Part shown: positions 17,396 through 25,661 of the stretch, one piece after another
Numbering within the stretch: the stretch's first letter is position 1
How the letters are laid out: each line of letters begins with the position of its first letter
Translations under genes and position numbers: made by a program
Assembly: GCA_014804695.1 (NCBI GenBank)
Contig: JAAUZJ010000011.1
Span: forward strand, 1 to 57,236
Direction of reading: 5' to 3'
Origin: Lachnospiraceae bacterium
GTDB taxonomy: Bacteria > Bacillota > Clostridia > Lachnospirales > Lachnospiraceae
Length of the DNA: 57,236 bases
Notes under the pieces: generated by a model
Seen by the model: the letters and a program-made list of their open reading frames with translations, nothing else
Told to the model about the DNA's origin: nothing
Databases searched by the model: none

Positions 17396-18751
17396 TTATT
17401 CTGCTTGCAGCTTCATTTCCTTTATTACACTTAATCCAATCGGTACAGAGATAGCAAGCGTCATAATATCCGAAACCATCTGGCATATCTCAACTCCGGT
17501 CAAACCAAAGAAATGTGGGAGAATAAATATGAGCGGAAGGAAGCACAGGCCTTGTCTTGCGGATGCAACAATTGACGCCTTCAGCCCTTTTCCTATAGAC
17601 TGTAACATCATATTGCACATTACGATCCATGCATTAAGCGGAAATACAATTGCTTGGAATCTAAGTGCCGCCGCCCCGACTTCAATTACTTCTAAGTCTC
17701 CTTTGCGGAATAAAGCCACAAGCTGCGGTGCAAATGCAACTCCGCATACACCGACAACCACCAGAAATAAAAATGCATACTTAACGCAGAACCAAAACGC
17801 TTCCAAAACGCGGTCATACTTTTTAGCGCCATAGTTGAAGCCGCATACCGGCTGAAATCCCTGACCAAAGCCAATCAATGCAGAATTGGCAAACATAGCT
17901 ATTCTTGATACGATCGACATTCCGGCTATTGCAGCATCGCCATATATACCTGCGCTATGGTTCAAGCAGATAGTTGCTAAACTTGCAAGCCCCTGTCTGC
18001 ACAAGGAAGGCGTCCCACCTCTTATTATTTCCTTATAGTAATGAAGACTTGGCTTAAAATTACTTAACTTAATCTGAACATTTCCGCCCTTCCTTATCAT
18101 AATACAAAGGATAATAAAACTCACGTACTGACTAAACGTTGTTGCAAGTGCGGCTCCCGCAATTCCCAAATTACATGCAAATATTAAAAGAGGATCCAGT
18201 ATCATATTGAGAACGCCGCCAGAAACAATTCCTATCATTGCATAAAAAGCGCTGCCCTGAAAACGCATTTGATTATTCAAAACCAAAGATGCCGTCATGG
18301 CGGGCGCACCGATTAATATAATACTCAAATATCTGACTGTATATGGAAGTATCGTATCCGTTGAGCCAAGCAGATATGCCAGCGGAGTTACAAAAACTAG
18401 GCACACTGACATTATTATAACTCCGGCAATCAACGCAGAAAAAAATCCTATTGATGACATCTTTTCAGCCTCTTCCATTTCCCCTGCGCCAAGTTTTCTG
18501 GATATGTAATTACCTGAACCATGACCGAAGAAAAATCCTGTTGCCTGAATTATTGCCATAAGTGAAAATACAACTCCCACCGCCGCCGTTGCCTGGGTAT
18601 TAATTCTTCCGACAAAAAAAGTATCCGCCATATTATAAAAAGAAGTAATAAGCATACTTAAAATAGTCGGTCCCGCCAGAGTACATACAAGTTTCTTTAC
18701 AGGTGTTTCCAGCATATAAATTCGTTTTTCTTCCGCATTTGAATAATTCAT
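17396..18751 (-). CDS. MATE-family multidrug/sodium antiporter
   Basis: This 451-residue protein with about twelve membrane segments exports drugs or metabolites in exchange for Na+ or H+. It opens with a charged N-terminus and then the MATE pattern L-A-G-P-T-I-L-S-M-L (about residue 25), N-M-A-D-T-F-F-V-G (about 40) and a second-half repeat with Q-G-F-Q-P-V-C-G-F-N-Y-G-A (about 285-297). I used the ATG at 18751 because AAGGG is ten bases upstream; the ATG at 18760 is too close to it. It is divergent from the flavin reductase-rubredoxin gene. A dyad ATACA-n6-TGTAT near 18801-18816 lies in the shared gap and may be an operator. Confidence 0.92.
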   Translation of the reverse strand: MNYSNAEEKRIYMLETPVKKLVCTLAGPTILSMLITSFYNMADTFFVGRINTQATAAVGVVFSLMAIIQATGFFFGHGSGNYISRKLGAGEMEEAEKMSSIGFFSALIAGVIIMSVCLVFVTPLAYLLGSTDTILPYTVRYLSIILIGAPAMTASLVLNNQMRFQGSAFYAMIGIVSGGVLNMILDPLLIFACNLGIAGAALATTFSQYVSFIILCIMIRKGGNVQIKLSNFKPSLHYYKEIIRGGTPSLCRQGLASLATICLNHSAGIYGDAAIAGMSIVSRIAMFANSALIGFGQGFQPVCGFNYGAKKYDRVLEAFWFCVKYAFLFLVVVGVCGVAFAPQLVALFRKGDLEVIEVGAAALRFQAIVFPLNAWIVMCNMMLQSIGKGLKASIVASARQGLCFLPLIFILPHFFGLTGVEICQMVSDIMTLAISVPIGLSVIKEMKLQAE

Positions 18752-18925
18752 AAAAAACATACCCTTCTTTCAATCTACACTATACCTATTGCAAACAGAT
18801 ACATATTCGTGTATTCTGTATAAATATAGAGTAATTACCACATAATACTAACTGAATAATACTCTTTTTTACAGTCAAAATCAATTAATCAGTAAAATAA
18901 AAATATTATAAAGAAGGGAATATCT

Positions 18926-19537
18926 ATGAATCAGAAAGCATTTAATCAACTCTCCTATGGTCTTTATGTTGCTGCTGCCAAAGCGGATAACAAGATGAAC
19001 GGCTGTATTGTAAACACTGTTACACAGGTAGCAGATAACCCGAAACGAATTATTGTTGCAATCAATAAAAATAACTTAACCAGTGAATTAGTACAGAAAT
19101 CCGGAAAGTTATCTATTTCCGTACTTTCCGAAACTGCCCCTTTTTCACTTTTTCAGCATTACGGATTTCAAAGCGGAAGAGATGTGGACAAGTTTGTAGG
19201 CGCTTCATTTGCCATCACCGGACAGGAGCTCCCGTATTTGACTGAACATACGACAGCATATCTGGATTGCAAAGTTTTGACATCTAATGATTTAGGTACA
19301 CACATGATGTTTCTTGCAGAAGTTGTTGATGCAGATGTAATATCCAATGAAAAACCAATGACCTATGCCTACTATCATGAAAATGTCAAACCCAAGCCAG
19401 AGGCGGAAAATGCCGAGTCTAAAAAGGGTTGGCGCTGCACCGTATGCGGCTATGTCTATGAAGGTGAAGAGCTTCCGCCTGATTTTATTTGCCCCTGGTG
19501 CAAGCATGGCGTAGAGGATTTTGAAAAGATAGTATAA
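18926..19537 (+). CDS. Flavin reductase-like protein with C-terminal rubredoxin (Hrb-like)
   Basis: The 203-residue fusion has an FMN-binding flavin reductase domain (about residues 1-155), with N-G-C-I-V-N-T-V-T-Q (about 26-35) as the typical flavin-binding strand. A rubredoxin-like iron centre follows at the C-terminus, with Cys pairs C-T-V-C-G-Y and C-P-W-C (about 170-193). Such high molecular weight rubredoxins pass electrons to flavodiiron proteins and protect anaerobes from O2 or NO. The loop between the two Cys pairs is only about 16 residues, so the centre resembles the short rubredoxin of rubrerythrin. AGAAGGGA upstream fixes the start. Confidence 0.9.
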   Translation: MNQKAFNQLSYGLYVAAAKADNKMNGCIVNTVTQVADNPKRIIVAINKNNLTSELVQKSGKLSISVLSETAPFSLFQHYGFQSGRDVDKFVGASFAITGQELPYLTEHTTAYLDCKVLTSNDLGTHMMFLAEVVDADVISNEKPMTYAYYHENVKPKPEAENAESKKGWRCTVCGYVYEGEELPPDFICPWCKHGVEDFEKIV

Positions 19538-19546
19538 TTCATAAAA

Positions 19547-19597
19547 TTACCCCCATCTTTTAATACTCATTTTCTGAATAAATAAAAAATGGGGGTA
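19547..19597. terminator. Terminator after the flavin reductase-rubredoxin gene
   Basis: TTACCCCCAT and ATGGGGGTAA form a ten-base-pair stem; inner T and A tracts extend the pairing around a loop of about 22 bases. It lies between the plus-strand gene end at 19537 and the end of the convergent membrane protein gene at 19668. Confidence 0.65.
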
Positions 19598-19667
19598 ACA
19601 TCTATTTCTTTAATGCTATAACAATACACTGGGTTAGCGGCAGATATATCTGCCGCAAATTTTGTGA

Positions 19668-21581
19668 TTAAAACCAAAAAGGAACCAGCGTTACTAAATC
19701 ATCTTGCTCATTAACCTCTATTTTATAAATAGTTTTCTCTAAAATGTTATCCGGATCTTCAAAAAGCTCTCCAAAATCTTCACAAAATTGTTCATCAATC
19801 TTCTCTAAATATACATACGTATAATTTTCTTTCAAATCATCTGACCACTCTTGTACTGTCATTTCTTTGGTCCACAGATCACCCTCGCTTGGCGCATTAG
19901 CAAGTGCCCATGAAAAATTAGGATTAATACTGACGGGAGTAAGCGCATAACGAGCCCTCCAATAATCATATCCTAATGATCCCTGCGCAATATAATAGAC
20001 TTTGTCTGTTTCATAATCAAAAAGACCATATAAACCATAAATATGACCGGCATTTGCTCTCGCTGTTTGATTTTCTGCACGGCGTGCCTTTAAAATGAAA
20101 AGATCTTTTAGTTCAACACTACATAAAAACAAAGTAACTATAACGATTGCGATATTTATTTTTCTGATTGAAACTGTATTATTTTTATTATTAGATACGT
20201 TTCTATGAATAGCTGAAGGATTTAAAAGGCAGATAACAACAACCAATAAATATCCTAAAGTAATAGTGCCCATATATCTTGAAAATGATGCAACGTTTTC
20301 TGCTTCATATTGTGAGTAAGTAAATAAATACAAAATAAGAAGACTTATAGTATATAAAATATATGATATAGAAAGGACTATATTGAGACATTTAACCCGT
20401 CTTTTATTGCTACCCATAAGTGATACAATAAACATCATAAGCGTAAATATTATTGGATAAAGAAAATAAGAACATTTTAATCCAATATCGCCAAATTCAT
20501 TCATATTAAAATAAGCATCCGCAAAAGCAGTAAGAGTAGAAACACGATACTCCGGAATATTATCAGTAAATAATTCGAAAATAGATTTAAATGTTACGCC
20601 TGAGGTATTCCATGCACTTCTAAGTTCATTAACCCTAAGATATAATTTCCATGATCTATCCGCTATAAAAGGAACAATTAATACACTGCACCATGTAATT
20701 AGTTTTAATATTTTATTTTTAACGTTTAATCCATTTATAGCTAATTCCCTGCTGAAGAAAAAGATATCAACAAATAACGCAAGAACAGCAAATAAATACA
20801 GCCCCATACCCGCAGCTTTAGTTAATACTAATACAGCAGATGACATAGCGAAATTATATATAAAGAAAAGATCATACTTTTCTTCCGAAAACCCAATATA
20901 TACTAGTCTGGCAAACATAATTCCCAATAAACAGTCAACATAAAGAGACATATATGTGTCAGTATATAACAGCATAGGCACGGATATAAGTACAAAAAAA
21001 CTGAAAAAAGCCTTTTTAAAGTCTTTGACATAATCTTTTAAAGGCGTAATTAACAAGGATACTAATAAAATATTTAAACCTTTATAAATATTACCTTCCG
21101 TAAATGAAGATGAAAACAAATTAAAAAAACATTCAAATAAATTAGCTGCGGGCGGATACCCGGAAAATCTAACAGTGGAAGCACCAGTGACACCAAAATT
21201 GTCAAAATGGTACATATTTTTAATAACTAACATCCAGTGAGAAAATTCATCCCATTCAACCGCAAAATGCTGGTCAAATGCAATATCCGTAAAAATACAG
21301 TATAATATAAAAAACAAAAATGGAAATGATAAAAAAGACTGAATCTGTAGCTGACGATGATTTTTAATTAAGTAAAAGGCGCTATATGCAAAAGCAGCCA
21401 TTGCGACACCCGCAACTACATATCCGGAATAAGTAAGCGGCATAAATAATGTAAAAACATATAAAGTCATTATAATAGTCATTACAGATACAGATACTGA
21501 TTCAGCAAAGGTACGTTTAAACTTAATTTGAATTGCAAATGAAATACTAATAATTATAAATATTTTAACAATAAAATTCAT
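19668..21581 (-). CDS. Large polytopic membrane protein, GT-C glycosyltransferase-like
   Basis: The 637-residue product has about 12-13 membrane segments through residue 500 and a C-terminal extracellular region of about 130 residues. In the first large outside loop it carries W-D-E-F-S-H-W (about residue 111), an acidic pair typical of GT-C transferases that use lipid-linked sugars. F-S-G-Y-P-P-A follows about 30 residues later. I infer a glycosyltransferase for a surface glycan, but no specific family is recognised. It is monocistronic as seen, flanked by a terminator-like inverted repeat upstream. Its gene is rather AT-rich. Confidence 0.7.
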   Translation of the reverse strand: MNFIVKIFIIISISFAIQIKFKRTFAESVSVSVMTIIMTLYVFTLFMPLTYSGYVVAGVAMAAFAYSAFYLIKNHRQLQIQSFLSFPFLFFILYCIFTDIAFDQHFAVEWDEFSHWMLVIKNMYHFDNFGVTGASTVRFSGYPPAANLFECFFNLFSSSFTEGNIYKGLNILLVSLLITPLKDYVKDFKKAFFSFFVLISVPMLLYTDTYMSLYVDCLLGIMFARLVYIGFSEEKYDLFFIYNFAMSSAVLVLTKAAGMGLYLFAVLALFVDIFFFSRELAINGLNVKNKILKLITWCSVLIVPFIADRSWKLYLRVNELRSAWNTSGVTFKSIFELFTDNIPEYRVSTLTAFADAYFNMNEFGDIGLKCSYFLYPIIFTLMMFIVSLMGSNKRRVKCLNIVLSISYILYTISLLILYLFTYSQYEAENVASFSRYMGTITLGYLLVVVICLLNPSAIHRNVSNNKNNTVSIRKINIAIVIVTLFLCSVELKDLFILKARRAENQTARANAGHIYGLYGLFDYETDKVYYIAQGSLGYDYWRARYALTPVSINPNFSWALANAPSEGDLWTKEMTVQEWSDDLKENYTYVYLEKIDEQFCEDFGELFEDPDNILEKTIYKIEVNEQDDLVTLVPFWF

Positions 21582-21631
21582 TTACTTCCCTCTCTTAGAA
21601 AGACCGTCATCTGCTTGCAACTATTATATTT

Positions 21632-21686
21632 CAAAAATCCTTGCAATTTTATAATAACAATAATTCTACCATAATAAGGATTTTTG
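21632..21686. terminator. Terminator-like inverted repeat
   Basis: CAAAAATCCTT (21632-21642) and AAGGATTTTTG (21676-21686) are exact reverse complements separated by 33 bases. It lies after the ABC permease gene at 21730 and before the GT-C-like gene, both on the minus strand. The stem contains its own T-run. The long loop makes it a weak terminator at best. Confidence 0.4.
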
Positions 21687-21729
21687 TCAATATTAGTGAC
21701 TTTTGAGTTTTCCTAGTCATCTATACCTC

Positions 21730-22419
21730 TTATAAAACATCTCTTGTCTCCAATTTATAAAGCGTAAGAAATACAGAAACAGCAGATATTATCAACAATG
21801 TTATATAAAATGGAATATTTCCGATTAACGAATAAGCTCCAATATTCCCCTGTGTCAGACACACTATTATAACTCCGGTGATAATAGTCGCTTTTGATGA
21901 TTTCATCTTAAGTCCGACAAGTAAAGATATAAAACTTATACTAATCATTACTGCTGAATCTACGAGTATTTCAATATAAAACATACTATTTCCAAGTGCA
22001 ATGCTCTCTGCCGTTATATAGGTATATTTTTTAACAGCTACAAGTGCATGGAAGATTAAGATTTTGGATAAAACCAAAGCTATAAAATTAAAAATCCACA
22101 CTGCCAACATCTGTGATAATAAAATTTGTTTCCTGTTAATCGGATAAGAAAACATTAAATTCATCGTTTTATTTTTATATGCACTGACAATAAATGCAGC
22201 CAGCATTGTACTTGTAAAAATCATAAACGACATATTTGTAAATAATTCAACTCCTGATTTTAACATACTGCCGCCATAGGCAAACCTTGTTTCATCAGAT
22301 TCAAGCTCACCTGCAACTGACAAAAGAAGCAGTGTAAGGATGAGCACCATAATAAAAGCATTCCGCGCATATTTCATAATATTATTTTTCTTCCACTCAA
22401 GTCTGATCAGCTTCAACAT
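21730..22419 (-). CDS. ABC-2-type permease of a peptide-antibiotic resistance cassette
   Basis: This 229-residue protein with six membrane segments (about residues 18-36, 55-75, 95-120, 135-165, 172-190 and 197-215) is the membrane half of a BcrAB/LanFEG-like exporter. The block M-F-S-Y-P-I-N-R-K-Q-I-L (about residues 92-103) is typical of the coupling loop of these permeases. Its ATG overlaps the ATPase stop (shared bases at 22419), so they are translationally coupled. The cassette also includes a response regulator and kinase upstream. The likely role is removing membrane-active peptides such as lantibiotics or bacitracin; the substrate is inferred from layout only. Confidence 0.82.
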   Translation of the reverse strand: MLKLIRLEWKKNNIMKYARNAFIMVLILTLLLLSVAGELESDETRFAYGGSMLKSGVELFTNMSFMIFTSTMLAAFIVSAYKNKTMNLMFSYPINRKQILLSQMLAVWIFNFIALVLSKILIFHALVAVKKYTYITAESIALGNSMFYIEILVDSAVMISISFISLLVGLKMKSSKATIITGVIIVCLTQGNIGAYSLIGNIPFYITLLIISAVSVFLTLYKLETRDVL

Positions 22420-23336
22420 TATTTTCTACCCTCCTCTGTCAATTTCAGGAAATAATCCTCAAGGCTTTCGGCCTTTTTACCAATAGCCCTAATCTCCACA
22501 TCATTCAGCGCAAATGCTTTTGATATGTCATTTGTGGTAAGTCCACTGTCATAGATGCGGACATTGTATTCATCTATTATCTTGAAGTTATTCAATTTCA
22601 AATTATCTGTCAGCACATATGCTGCCCTCTTGGTATCAGGCGTAGAAAGTTCTATATATGCCGTATTCATTTCAGATATTTCTTTCATGGATATTTCCTT
22701 CATCATATTTCCATGATTGATGATACCAATCGTATCGGCAATGCTTTCTACTTCAGAAAGAATATGGCTGGATATGATGATGGTAATACCATATTCTGTA
22801 CAGAGCGTTTTAAATAAATCGCGAAGTTTCTTCATTCCGGAAGGGTCAAGTCCGTTAGTCGGTTCATCGAGCACCAACAATTCTGGTTTACATAATATTG
22901 CGCGTGCAATACCTAATCTCTGCTTCATACCCAACGAATACTTTTTGACAGGCATATTCGCCGCCTCTGTCAATTCCAGCATTTCAAGAGCATTTTCCAC
23001 ACTTCCGGGATGGTAATATCCCATGTACTCACGGTGAAGCCGCAGATTTTCTTTCCCGCTTAAGTGCCCATAAAATGTGGGAAATTCAATGATACTTCCC
23101 ATTCTTCTTAAAAACTCATACGAAGCAGGCGTAATGCTTTTTCCAAAAAGTTCAACCGTACCTTCCGTTGGCTTCCAAAGGTTAGTGATCATTTTCATTA
23201 CCGTAGTTTTGCCCGCCCCGTTCGGACCCAAAAATCCGTATATTTCTCCTTCTTTTACATGCATATTTACGTTTTTAACCAATTCCTTACCGTCAATGGT
23301 TTTTGTAAGATCATTTGTTTTTAAAATATATGGCAT
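22419..23336 (-). CDS. ABC ATPase of a peptide-antibiotic resistance cassette (BcrA-like)
   Basis: The 305-residue ATPase has Walker A G-P-N-G-A-G-K-T-T (about residues 38-46), signature Y-S-L-G-M-K-Q-R (about 133), Walker B LLVLDEPTNGLDPSG (about 154) and switch histidine in I-S-S-H-I-L-S-E-V. SLGM in place of SGGQ is usual for the bacitracin/lantibiotic immunity subfamily. I moved the start to 23336 because AGAGGAGG lies eight bases upstream; the frame runs open to 23384. A C-terminal domain of about 90 residues ends L-E-D-Y-F-L-K-L-T, also typical of the subfamily. It pairs with the downstream permease. Confidence 0.93.
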   Translation of the reverse strand: MPYILKTNDLTKTIDGKELVKNVNMHVKEGEIYGFLGPNGAGKTTVMKMITNLWKPTEGTVELFGKSITPASYEFLRRMGSIIEFPTFYGHLSGKENLRLHREYMGYYHPGSVENALEMLELTEAANMPVKKYSLGMKQRLGIARAILCKPELLVLDEPTNGLDPSGMKKLRDLFKTLCTEYGITIIISSHILSEVESIADTIGIINHGNMMKEISMKEISEMNTAYIELSTPDTKRAAYVLTDNLKLNNFKIIDEYNVRIYDSGLTTNDISKAFALNDVEIRAIGKKAESLEDYFLKLTEEGRK

Positions 23337-23438
23337 ATTGTCTGCCTCCTCTCTTGAAACCATTGTAGCAGTTAAGGTTTTCAAAACTCTTGACTAATTC
23401 TTACAAATTTCTTTCGAAATTAAATTAAAAAATTAATT

Positions 23439-24377
23439 TTAATATTTAAACTTCCTTAATTTTACAGTAAATGTTGTTTTTACGTTAGGTTCACTATCTA
23501 AGACTATATCTCCCCCTAACTGACCGGCAAGATTTTTGGCAATTGTAAGACCTAATCCATTTCCCTGTATATTACGGTTTCGTGAATCCTCCATTGTATA
23601 CAAGCGTTCGAATACACTTAGGGCAAATTCTTTCTCTATTCCCTTTCCTTTATCCATTACATCAATATACACATTATCTTCACTTTCCCGCAATGTAAGA
23701 CCTATGTATTTTCCGTCGCTTCCATATCGTACCGCATTTGATATTAAATTTGACAAAATCCTGTCAATAGCAGCCTTCTCCCCATACACGAAAATATCTT
23801 TTTCCGGAATGGATATATCCACTGTAAAATCTTTTTCACACAGGATATCATAAAAGCTCAATATACTTTCCCGGCACAGTGCGCTCACATTTATCTTGCT
23901 TACCTCTATATTCATATCACCGGCTTCCAACTTCGCCAGTGTAAAAAACTGATTGATAAGCTCCATAACCTGTTCCGCCTTTGCTTCCACTTTCTGTAAA
24001 GTTTCATCATCCGGATGGTTAAGACGCATAATTTCAAGATACCCTAAAATGACGGTTAAAGGAGTTTTTATATCATGCGATATGTTAGAAAGCATTTTCT
24101 TGGATGAAATCTCCTGCTTCCGAAAGTCGTTTTTTATCTTTTGCCGGTCTAACAGTAATCGGTTAATCTCTCCGCATAAATTCATAAGAGTTTTATTATC
24201 TGTAAATACCATAACCTTTTCATCACTGTCATTTTCTACAATGTCGGACAGCTCCATGCTGATCTTTTTTAACTTTGCCTGTATGCCTTTCGTATAGACA
24301 AATTGCTGGTATATCACAATAAACAGCAATATGATAATTATAAATATCAGAATAAATATAACCACACTAATAACCAT
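23439..24377 (-). CDS. Sensor histidine kinase of the cassette
   Basis: This 312-residue kinase has one N-terminal membrane segment (about residues 3-25) and almost no extracellular part, so the signal is probably sensed in the membrane or through the transporter. The phospho-acceptor block S-H-D-I-K-T-P-L-T (His about residue 100) is followed by the N box (N-L-I-S-N-A-V-R-Y), the D-x-G-x-G box (M-D-K-G-K-G) and G-N-G-L-G-L near 275. It starts 45 bases after the response regulator stop. The start is ambiguous: an ATG at 24377 abuts AGAAAGG, and a GTG four codons later has longer spacing. Confidence 0.93.
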   Translation of the reverse strand: MVISVVIFILIFIIIILLFIVIYQQFVYTKGIQAKLKKISMELSDIVENDSDEKVMVFTDNKTLMNLCGEINRLLLDRQKIKNDFRKQEISSKKMLSNISHDIKTPLTVILGYLEIMRLNHPDDETLQKVEAKAEQVMELINQFFTLAKLEAGDMNIEVSKINVSALCRESILSFYDILCEKDFTVDISIPEKDIFVYGEKAAIDRILSNLISNAVRYGSDGKYIGLTLRESEDNVYIDVMDKGKGIEKEFALSVFERLYTMEDSRNRNIQGNGLGLTIAKNLAGQLGGDIVLDSEPNVKTTFTVKLRKFKY

Positions 24378-24422
24378 ACCTTTCTCTCAATCTGCGATAT
24401 TTATATAATGCCTTCTGCGGCT

Positions 24423-25115
24423 CTATTCCATATCTCCAAGCTTGTACCCTATCCCCCAAACTGTAACTATAATCTTCGGATCGCGGGGATTATCCTCTAT
24501 TTTATTGCGAAGCCTGCTGATATGCACATTGACGGCGTTTTCATCTCCAAAATAAGCATCATTCCAAACGTGGGAATATATCTGTTCTTTGGTATAAACT
24601 TTTTTGGGATTTTTCATAAGGAGTTTTAAAATTTCAAATTCTTTCGAAGTCAATTCAATCCTTACCCCATCTTTTAATACGGAATAGTCGTTTGTATTCA
24701 TGACAAGACTGTCATATTTTAGAACGCTGTCCTCTTTGACAGATTGCGCCACATACTGCGTATTTCTTCTGATATTAGCCTTTATTCTTGCCAGTACTTC
24801 CGTAACGGAAAACGGCTTGGTAATATAATCATCTGCACCTAAACCTAAGCCTAATGTTTTATCAGAGTCTGTGTCTTTAGCCGATATGATAATGATAGGC
24901 ACCGTACTTTTTTCTCTGATCTCTTTCATAACTTCCATTCCGCTTTTTTTCGGAATCATAAGATCAAGCAACACCAGACTGTATTCGTCTGCAAAAAATT
25001 CCCTGCATGCGCTTTCACCGTCAAAAGCTGCAACTACTTCAAAATTTTCTGTCATTAGAAAGTTTTTTAACATATCACTTATTTCGATATCATCTTCTAC
25101 CAATAAAATCTTCAT
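24423..25115 (-). CDS. OmpR-family response regulator of the cassette
   Basis: This is a 230-residue transcription factor. The receiver domain (residues 1-115) has the acidic pair E-D-D, the phosphorylated Asp in V-L-L-D-L-M-I-P (about 51), the S/T in I-I-I-S-A-K-D and K in I-T-K-P-F. The winged-helix domain (about 130-228) ends with the Y-T-K-E-Q-I-Y and V-H-I-S-R-L-R-N-K-I blocks. It heads the operon of kinase, ATPase and permease, which it most likely autoregulates and induces on peptide stress. It is transcribed from a promoter back to back with the trp promoter. Confidence 0.95.
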   Translation of the reverse strand: MKILLVEDDIEISDMLKNFLMTENFEVVAAFDGESACREFFADEYSLVLLDLMIPKKSGMEVMKEIREKSTVPIIIISAKDTDSDKTLGLGLGADDYITKPFSVTEVLARIKANIRRNTQYVAQSVKEDSVLKYDSLVMNTNDYSVLKDGVRIELTSKEFEILKLLMKNPKKVYTKEQIYSHVWNDAYFGDENAVNVHISRLRNKIEDNPRDPKIIVTVWGIGYKLGDME

Positions 25116-25191
25116 TTGACTATTTTCCCTCTTCTGCTATTTGTTTTCCGGTTATATTTATTTTGCAATTTTTGCCTTTACAGATGTTCCT

Positions 25192-25220
25192 ATTTTAGAC
25201 GGTCAAAAGAATAAATACAA
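25192..25220 (-). promoter_or_regulatory. Promoter of the response regulator operon
   Basis: On the minus strand TTGTAT (25215-25220) and TAAAAT (25192-25197) are 17 bases apart. The start codon is at 25115, leaving a leader of about 70 bases. It is divergent from the trp promoter, whose -35 box begins 32 bases to the right. Confidence 0.55.
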
Positions 25221-25251
25221 TTACTTTTTGAAAAAGATAGTATAATTAGGA

Positions 25252-25280
25252 TTGACATTTCCTTTTTATAGCGTTATGAT
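25252..25280 (+). promoter_or_regulatory. Promoter of the trp operon
   Basis: A consensus TTGACA (25252-25257) and TATGAT (25275-25280) with a 17-base spacer place the start site near 25287, just before the T-box leader. This is one of the strongest promoter matches in the window. Confidence 0.8.
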
Positions 25281-25295
25281 ATAGAAAATTTATAT

Positions 25296-25573
25296 CGCCA
25301 AAACCGTTGACGCGGAAGTAAAGGTGATGATGCTCTTACAGAGAACCCTGATTGCTGAGAATGGGTAGAAAACAAGTCATCAAATGGGCCGCCGAGGGTG
25401 CAGTGAAAAATAGGTTATTCATAATCTATCCAGTATTCTGCAACGTGAAGACATACGTCAGTTGTCGTGGATATGTCAGTATCCTGTTGAGCGTACAGCA
25501 TATGCTGTAAATCAAGGTGGCACCGCGGATAATAATATTCGTCCTTGACAAGAATTTTTGTCAAGGATTTTTT
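25296..25573 (+). ncRNA. T-box riboswitch (tRNA-Trp sensing) with terminator
   Basis: The leader has all T-box parts. Stem I has the S-turn AGTA and an apical hairpin ACCC/GGGT. The specifier loop reads AAATGGG, with the codon TGG (Trp) at 25385-25387 between stems GCGG/CCGC and GTGATGA/TCATC. The conserved antiterminator sequence AGGTGGCACCGCGG is at 25515-25528. The terminator CCTTGACAAG...GTCAAGG followed by ATTTTTT is at 25543-25573. Uncharged tRNA-Trp should bind the specifier and the antiterminator bulge and allow readthrough into trpE. This fits the downstream trpEGDCFBA operon. Confidence 0.95.
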
Positions 25574-25661
25574 ATGTTTGTAAAACTTTATTTTTAAATC
25601 ATAATAGATAAGAGTGAAAAATAAATTTTTCATCCTATGAGAGAAAGGCATGGTTATTAAT

